From NCBI GenBank assembly GCA_964017235.1, contig OZ024930.1, positions 157,418,221 to 157,482,220 of the forward strand: a stretch of DNA of 64,000 bases, read 5' to 3'. This DNA is from Sabellastarte sp. h YS-2021. Lineage: Eukaryota > Annelida > Polychaeta > Sabellida > Sabellidae. Positions 57,630 through 64,000 of the stretch are shown here, in pieces (within the stretch, counting starts at the first letter, position 1; each line of letters begins with the position of its first letter). Made by a program: the position numbers and the translations under genes. The notes beneath the pieces are model-generated. The model did not search any database. It saw only the letters and a list, made by a program, of their open reading frames with translations, and was not told where the DNA came from.

Positions 57630-58300
57630 TTTCAATACCCCAAAGCCTCGGAATATAGCATTAAACACCATGGGATGCAGAAGAGGTAAAAAATAGAAAG
57701 CTGAAAAATCATTTAGAAGGGACAGTGTAAGTTATATAAAGGTGGATGTCTACATACCCCTACCAGTATATTTATCAAGTATCAAGTTTCTACGCATTAC
57801 AATTTCCAAGATATAGCCTGGACAACAGTTTTATGGTCACAGTGTGGAAATGTCAAAGGTCAAATGAAGGTCAAACCATAACGTTGCATATCGACACCCT
57901 CAATCAATGTCACAAAGTATCACCTTCCTTTGCAGTTACCGAGATATAGCCCAGTCAAGATTTCTAAGGTGGGGTCACTATGGCAAGGCCAAATCAAGGT
58001 CACACCACAATATCGCACATCTACACTCCCAACCAATGTCCATGGCATTTGTCAACTTTGTACACCCTATGGTTTCCAAGATATAGTCTTTACAAGAATG
58101 AAAGGTCTGCAAGGTCAAATGCCAGGTCAGTGTTACACCATGATGTGTGCATACCTGAACCCTGCAATAACCACAACAAGTATAAACTCTTATGCCTCAC
58201 GGGTGTAAAATAAGACCCAGAAATGATTCATACCACCCCATGCCCGGCCAACTCACCAGCCAGACACCATGGGTAGAAGCAATAAGCTGTTCAGAAGTTT
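57630..58300 (+). repeat. Decayed H2 HINE-like element
   Basis: Left-flank words (AATACCCCAAAGCCTCGG, ACACCATGGGATGCAGAAG) and about three degraded AGGTCA-type units (57740-58210) are followed by the right-flank words CCAGACACCATGGGTAGAAGC. The terminal hairpins are eroded. Confidence 0.6.
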
Positions 58301-58663
58301 TCATCATGGCAGGGGTGGGATCTATATTAGGGACTGTTTGTTTTTCATCGCGTACTTCCCAGATGCAAAAGGCATAAGGTCAAAGTCATTGAAGGGAAAA
58401 CAAATACATATGGATAAGACTGTTATGCCACGGTCGTACAAATGAGACTATAATATTGCATGACTAGTAAATAAAAAAGACTAGCCAAAAAAAGTCTTCA
58501 TCAATCGCCAAACTTAGGCAGGAAAATAGGGTCACATAGTCTTCGTTGACAACAACTCAACATCTGTTGTGACTATCAGTGGTAGTGCCACCTGCATGTA
58601 ACAACTTCAAAGATGTTTGGATTTTGTGATATCTATTTGTGCACAAAAATGAAAGGATTTACG

Positions 58664-58897
58664 GGGGCCACGGTGGCAGAGTGGTAACACTCTGGCCTCC
58701 CACCACTGAGGTCGGGGTTTGATTCCCGGCATTGCCTCCAGTGGGAAAACTGGCAGTCGCTTGCCATTGGTCGGCAGTTTACAGTACAGAACCCTGACAA
58801 ACTGTATGTACTGGTTTCCTCTGCCCTTCCAACTACCCGTCGTGATATGACCTGTACAGTGTTGAAAGCGACGTAAAACCCCAAATAAATAGAAATA
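58664..58897 (+). mobile_element. tRNA-derived SINE (family S1) with 13 bp target duplication
   Basis: A box TGGCAGAGTGG, B box GGTTTGATTCCC, body and AAATA tail are present. The flanking duplication GAAAGGATTTACG at 58651-58663 and 58898-58910 is perfect, so this is one of the younger insertions in the window. Confidence 0.93.
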
Positions 58898-58939
58898 GAA
58901 AGGATTTACGTTGGTGCCTGAATGATTATCTACCAGAAT

Positions 58940-59580
58940 CGTACAAATATTGGTGATGGCACATAAATGTAGTAAGGTAAACAGCATAAAGTGTCAATGG
59001 GGATGGAACATCAGCTATTCTATATCTATTAAAGACAGCACTGATGTATCGATGAGAGTCATGAAGGCACATCTTCATGAATCAGGATCCCTACATATTT
59101 CTCTAGATCTTTCACTCCAGTTCATATTCAAATGTATTCATCATTACACAGCTACAAAGATAGAGATTGATCAAGTGACAACATATGGGGTGGGGGTGGG
59201 CAAGCACATCGGCTGCAGAGGGGTTTGGAAGATGCCACAGGAGGAGGAAAATACCCAGATGTTGTGACTCAGCAGAATTCAGCAGAATCAAACAACAAGC
59301 CCTTTTAGGGTCAATCTAGATTTTCCTCAAGTCCTTTTTGCCTCGGGTATAATATGAGGACTGAATGATTTTTTTACCAGAATGTGCGGCTGACAAAAGA
59401 CAATTCATTGTATTGTATGGATTCATAATGATTCCATGTATGTCAGATTTGGTGGAATAAGAAATGCAAAGACTTGGGGCAAGTCAATCCAAATATCCAA
59501 AAAGAGTAAATCAAACCAAATAGCCAAATATCACATTTCAACCCTTACATGTTAAAGTTATAGCAGCATCGCCTCATTTC
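58940..59580. other. No gene recognised
   Basis: A 105-residue plus-strand frame (58950-59267) has no family match and no convincing splice sites. Confidence 0.35.
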
Positions 59581-59599
59581 CATCTGAAATCTATTTGAC

Positions 59600-59920
59600 A
59601 TTAAAGTTTGTACGAATGCATATAATCTTGACCAACATACATACAATTTTATAACAGTATTGAAAATATGTACTTGAGAAAAGTGCACTATTTCAAATAA
59701 TCCATGCGGAAACTGCTATATACTCCTGACCAACAGATATTGCATTGTTTCAAATGAGAAAAATGCATGTATTCTTGACAAACCTATATGTATTGTTAGA
59801 AATAATTCATAACATAAAAGTTCACATATTCTTGATCAACATATATGCATTATTTGAAAGAATTTATATGGGAAAAGCGCATATATGTTCTTTACCAAGA
59901 TATTTACAATTGTTTTACTT
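59600..59920. repeat. Degenerate tandem repeat of about 65 bp
   Basis: Four to five loosely conserved units each contain CTTGA(C/T)CAACATAT-like and CATT.TTT.AAA.AAT-like words (for example near 59628, 59725, 59773, 59832 and 59893). AT-rich and non-coding. Confidence 0.5.
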
Positions 59921-60316
59921 TATTCAAATCAAATCAGACGTTTTTTTTGTCCTTCAAGATTGACCAAGTCAAGCAGAGATGAGTCTGTAAATACAGAAAG
60001 TATTCATTTGAAACTAAACCAAAAAACTAAACCAAGTAAAAAAGAGTCGGTGACCATTTGGTTCCATTTCAGAATTTACCAAGCTCAAGATATTTCATTT
60101 CAATCCAAGGAAATCACGTGGAAAAACACATGTTATACAGCATTATATATAATATTTGATCACAAGAAAATGCAAATACAACAAAATAACTTGTTTAAGC
60201 AGTTTAAACGTGCCTTAAACAGAGTGATAATGGTTGCCATATAAGAAAAGTATCAAGTGGGTTCAAGGCTTTTTGCAAAAAAAATTGTGGCACAAAATTA
60301 GATTTAAAACTTTCTT

Positions 60317-60545
60317 TGGGGTATCGGTAGTGTAGTGGTTAGAGTGCTCACCTTCAACCTCAGAGGTGGCCGGTTTGAATATCAGCTTAGGCACTTCATG
60401 TTGGAAAGTTGGTAGTTACTTTGGTTTACAGTGCAGAATCTTGACCAACTAGTATGCACTGGTTCCTCCACCCATAAACTACCCGTTGCAATATGACCCT
60501 GGCTGTTGAACATGACATAAAAACCAAAAATAAATAAATAAATTA
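60317..60545 (+). mobile_element. tRNA-derived SINE (family S2)
   Basis: The head is GGGGTATCGGTAGTGTAGTGG..., a tRNA-like A box, with a degenerate B box (GGTTTGAATATC). The body is TTGGAAAGTTGGTAGTTACT and the tail ends in AAATAAATAAAT. It is the forward counterpart of the copy at 42135. The B box looks too diverged for good transcription. Confidence 0.85.
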
Positions 60546-61261
60546 AAACGGTTGTTTACAGTCTGTCCTAATGTGACATCAGTTCCAGTGTTTGACCCTA
60601 GTATTTTCACATCAGAGAAAAAACAACACCCTTAATATTTTTACATGGTTAAAACTATAGAATTTTAATCTGAAAGAAAACATCAAAACGCGTTTTGGTT
60701 ACTAGTACAGTGGCAGGAGCTTATGAGTGGATGGCCTGAAATGTACAATAAGATTGCAAATATAAAACTTGCGAAGCACCTGAAACTTTCTCTCCACATT
60801 CAAGTTAGTATAGTAATTTAACACTATTCCAAATAAAGGCTCAAATCATAGATAATCCAAACTTAAATAGAGCACAGCAAGCAAGTGATTATCCATATTT
60901 TTAAACTTTCAAATTTGGATCTCAGCATGGAGACAGAGAACAACATAGAATTCGCTAGAATATATTACTTGCCCTGTGAATCACCATGCCAATAACACAT
61001 ACCAGCAGCACAGAATTTTCAAAACTTCATCTGCACATGACAAAGGCAGCCACAATGATATTGAAAAATTGAAAATATTCAATGTGACTTTCAATATAGA
61101 CGTATAAGTAATCTGAATATATATAATATATATTAACGTGACAAATTGCCGACTGCAGACATTTATTTCTAAACTGGGGTACCTGGGGTATATGTTTATT
61201 CCTTTTCCAACTAAATATCTGAATAAAGATTTAATAAGCCGTACATTTCTAACATGCAGTA

Positions 61262-61491
61262 GGGGCCACGGTGGCAGAGTGGTAACACTCTCGCCTCTCA
61301 CCTCTGAGGTCGGGGGTTCGATCCCCGTGACGGCCTTAAGTGGGAAAGCTGGTAGTTGCTTGCCGTTGGTCGGCAGTTTACAGTACACAACCCTAGCGAA
61401 CTCTATGTACTGGTTTCCTCTGCCCTTCCAACTACCCGTCGTGATATGACCTGTACAGTGTTGAAAGCGACGTAAAACCCCAAATAAACAA
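61262..61491 (+). mobile_element. tRNA-derived SINE (family S1) with 14 bp target duplication
   Basis: Intact A box (TGGCAGAGTGG) and B box (GGGTTCGATCCC), full body and short AAATAAACAA tail are present. The duplication TCTAACATGCAGTA at 61248-61261 and 61492-61505 is perfect. This is the best-preserved S1 copy here. Confidence 0.94.
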
Positions 61492-61619
61492 TCTAACATG
61501 CAGTACCGTAATGGATCGCTAGTTTTCCTTGTTTTTGAACCAGTGTCATTTTATGAGCCTGCACAGAGGCATTGAATACATGATTTACCACTCCCCAGGT
61601 TCATTAAAGTTATTCTTAT

Positions 61620-62085
61620 GGAGAATGAAGTGTCAAATCAGACTCAACGCCGGTCCAATTTGACAAAAAATGGACTGGTCTCGTTAATTGCAACCTTCAC
61701 CTGGTCTAGTTGTCGTGCAACATTTCACTGGTTTCCATTGGATTGTCATGAATCAGGAAACCTCGTGATAAATTTCAAATTATTTTATTATTTATATCTA
61801 TTTGGTGTGTGTTTAAATTAGTTTTACAAGATATAATCACATTTATAGCATAAATTACTACTACTAAAATAAAATAATATTTAGTTTGACAGTTTATTTT
61901 AAAGCAAACACATATTTGCAGGTGATTTACAGCTTATAAACTGATGCACATTTTATCCACAAATTTTTCAATTTTGTAATGTCATCATACAGTAAAAATA
62001 GAACATATTGACAAAGGGTGCATCATATAAATTGATAAGAAACATAAAAAATATAAAAGTGTAACTACCAGTGTAAATTATCCAA
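61620..62085. other. No gene recognised
   Basis: A 67-residue plus-strand frame (61618-61821) has no family match. The rest is AT-rich upstream DNA of the small frame at 62087. Confidence 0.3.
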
Positions 62086-62086
62086 G

Positions 62087-62230
62087 ATGGCGGATGATAC
62101 AGGACCCCTTTTTTGTATAGAAAAGTGGTCCGAGAACCAGACTTGTGTCAAGTGTGCTTTTCTTTATAAGCAATTCCTTTGTAAATCTTTCAAAAGACCA
62201 CATCTTTGTGAAAGTCATTTATACGTTTAA
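62087..62230 (+). CDS. Possible 47-residue Cys-rich microprotein or first exon
   Basis: The start lies in CCAAGATGGCGG, which is both a good initiation context and a YY1-type motif often found at true first exons. The frame MADDTGPLFCIEKWSENQTC... has five Cys (10, 20, 23, 32, 41) and two His, including a CxxC pair, so a small metal-binding fold is possible. No clear splice donor was seen before the stop. Too short to assign; could be chance. Confidence 0.3.
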   Translation: MADDTGPLFCIEKWSENQTCVKCAFLYKQFLCKSFKRPHLCESHLYV

Positions 62231-62479
62231 TGTTTTTCTCATTAAAGTAATTTGATACTTAACTAAGAATGCAGTGGCTGACTGGTTTGACATTTTTGGA
62301 TCGGGAACAGTTTGTCAGTGAGTGATTGAAAAGTAGCTTTAAAATGTATCTCCCACCCCACATTATTTTATTCAGGCAATATAATATGTAAATACCAAGA
62401 TACCAGATGCTTTCGTCAGAATTGGCATGTTTTTTAATTGTTCATCCAGAAGGGGGAAATAGTCCTGGTAAGTTTTGCA

Positions 62480-62592
62480 TCTAATCACAGGCTTTCAACT
62501 ATGTTGGCTTGATTACCACAAGTGGCAATATTGAAGGCTGGTCCCAATATGTCCCTTGCTGTTGAGTTGAACGTAAAACCATAACTTTGACA
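62480..62592 (+). repeat. Decayed SINE tail
   Basis: CAATATGTCCCTTGCTGTTGAGTTGAACGTAAAACCAT resembles the S2 SINE 3' end (ATATGACCCTGGCTGTTGAACATGACGTAAAACC). The head is unrecognisable. Confidence 0.4.
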
Positions 62593-62939
62593 TCTGTCCA
62601 AGAGACTTAAAATGAAAAACTGTACTAACCGCATTCTCAAAATGACCAATGGCTACCCAATCCTGCAGAGATTACTGCGAGAGATAACTTACCAAATCAA
62701 TTTTCTCTAACTGGCTTTTGCCACCGCAAATGGTTGACTGCCCTTTCCCGCAAATTCCAGTCAAATACAAACCAGATAATTGGTTATATTTATACATACA
62801 TATTTTACCATTTAAAAAAAATAATATTTTACCTCTCATAGTGTTGTGATAGAGAGACTGAGGTATAGCTTGCTGTAGGAATCATTCTTATGAAATTCAC
62901 ACAAAATTGCAATAAGTAGATAAAGCCATTTGGAGTAAG

Positions 62940-64000
62940 TCAGCTACAATGCCACAAGTCTTTCAATATGATGCAGCTGATGATTACTCAAGGTCCATCA
63001 CCACAGACAAAATTTCTGCTCTGCTGAAAAAATGCCGGAACAACACCAGGCCTGGAGAGGACACAATTCCCTATGTGACAATTAAAAACCTGTCCAAGAA
63101 TGTACTTGGAGCCATCACCAATATTTAAACATCTGCCTTCACCGAGGATATCTCCCAGCCAAGTGGAAACACGTGATTGGCACCATGGTACTCAAAACCA
63201 CTGAAGCCCAAGACCAGAGCCACCAGCTACAGACTGATCAGTTTACTCAACTGCATCGGCAAGCTGTTTTAGAAAGTCATCGCCACCAGAATCCAGGAGT
63301 TTGCCGATGACCACAACCTCATCAACACATGGCAAAGGGCCTATCAACCACAGAAAGAGGCCAACAAGCCCATCCACATCATCAACCAGTACCTAAAACA
63401 GGTGAAAAGGTCAAAAGAATGACAGCGCTTCTGCTAATTGACATTAAAAAAGCCTTTGATGTCGTCTGGCACAATTTCCTTCTAAGGAAACTCCTTGACC
63501 AAGACATCCCACCAGATCTCCTGCATCTGGTCGCATCATTCGTGAAGGATAGAACCATCCAAGTCAAGACGGGAACAAGCCTTTCCGAAAAGGTCCGCCT
63601 CCTTGCCCAAATACCCCAAGGCAGCATTCTCAGTCCTCAAGGACTGGTGCGAAACATGGTTCATCAAACTCAACCCAAAGAAAACGCAACTGGTCCAGAT
63701 CACCAACAAGACTGTGATTCGCGATCTACCTGTAAACATCAGAAACAGCCAGATCAAGACAACAAATGAGGCCACCCTGCTCGGCATAACATTTGACCGA
63801 AACATGACACGGCCCAAATAAAGGGCAAGGTCCTACACAGGATCGAAACACTAAGACACCTGACCAACCAAGGTGTCCCAAAAGTGGTCTGTAAACTTTC
63901 CATCTCATTATGATCCTCCCCATATTGGAAACTGGGTACCACTTAACCCATGATCCCAAACCAAGCATAAATAAGCTGGAAAAGATCCAGAACAAATGCT
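62940..64000 (+). pseudogene. Jockey-like non-LTR retrotransposon RT, truncated and internally deleted
   Basis: Reads ITTDKISALLKKCRNNTRPGEDTIPYVTIKN (63000-63090), then in shifted frames LLNCIGKLF, TRIQEFADD and INTWQRAYQPQKEANKP. The open part is 63329-63769, with LLIDIKKAFDVVWHNFLLRKL, SFVKDRTIQVKTG and PQGSILSP. Right after PQGSILSP the sequence jumps to LKDWCETWFIKLNPKKTQ, so the segment with the catalytic FADD/YADD box is deleted. It continues with NKLEKIQNKC at the window edge. The 5' side (endonuclease) is missing. It is inactive. Confidence 0.82.

Noticed and set aside
61262..61340. Functional tRNA gene suggested by intact A and B boxes
   Set aside because: The sequence does not fold to a full cloverleaf, is fused to a SINE body with an AAATA tail, and has a target-site duplication.

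Overview
This window is eukaryotic nuclear DNA from an invertebrate, most likely a mollusc. It is AT-rich, its genes have introns with GT-AG splice sites, it carries tRNA-derived SINEs with target-site duplications, and more than half of it is repeats. The mollusc call is an inference from the repeat types: tandem-repeat-carrying Helentron-like elements resembling bivalve 'pearl' elements, DIRS and CR1/Jockey-like retroelements, and MITEs ending in CCCAGCA. No marker gene identifies the species.

Layout. 1-8640: arrays of a 140-146 bp repeat rich in AGGTCA half-sites, plus a 158-164 bp array (3186-4050), both tied to small elements with hairpin ends. 8710-12140: a Helentron/HINE-like element with an internal array, split by a 5'-truncated CR1-like retrotransposon (9258-10868). 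12757-19741: another tandem-repeat element, split by a complete-length but dead 6,001 bp DIRS retrotransposon (12940-18940) whose terminal repeats, internal complementary region and exact insertion site can all be read. 21277-21834: a probable two-exon gene for a small membrane protein. 23449-27172: hAT transposase pseudogene with a SINE inside. 27914-32220: a large copy of the first HINE-like family with about 26 units of 147 bp organised in an 11-unit higher-order repeat. 32414-42350: a dense bed of foldback elements, MITEs, SINEs and retroelement scraps. 42585-43170: a broken MADF-domain gene.

The two best-supported host genes lie tail to tail. A five-exon secreted chymotrypsin-like serine protease (44100-48550, +) and an eight-exon C45-family (Tan / acyl-CoA:isopenicillin-N-acyltransferase-like) amidohydrolase (56425-48826, -) both reconstruct in frame through every splice junction, giving 273 and 369 residues. 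The hydrolase's 4 kb first intron contains nested MITEs and a cluster of TCATGTGA motifs. 56743-57462 is a MITE built from a 21 bp palindromic array. The right end holds more SINEs, a possible micro-gene at 62087 and a Jockey-like retrotransposon running off the window.

The most unusual theme is that two different families of HINE-like elements have amplified arrays of perfect nuclear-receptor half-sites (AGGTCA as DR0, DR1 and DR5 in one; inverted YCAAGGTCA sites in the other), well over a hundred motif copies in this one window.
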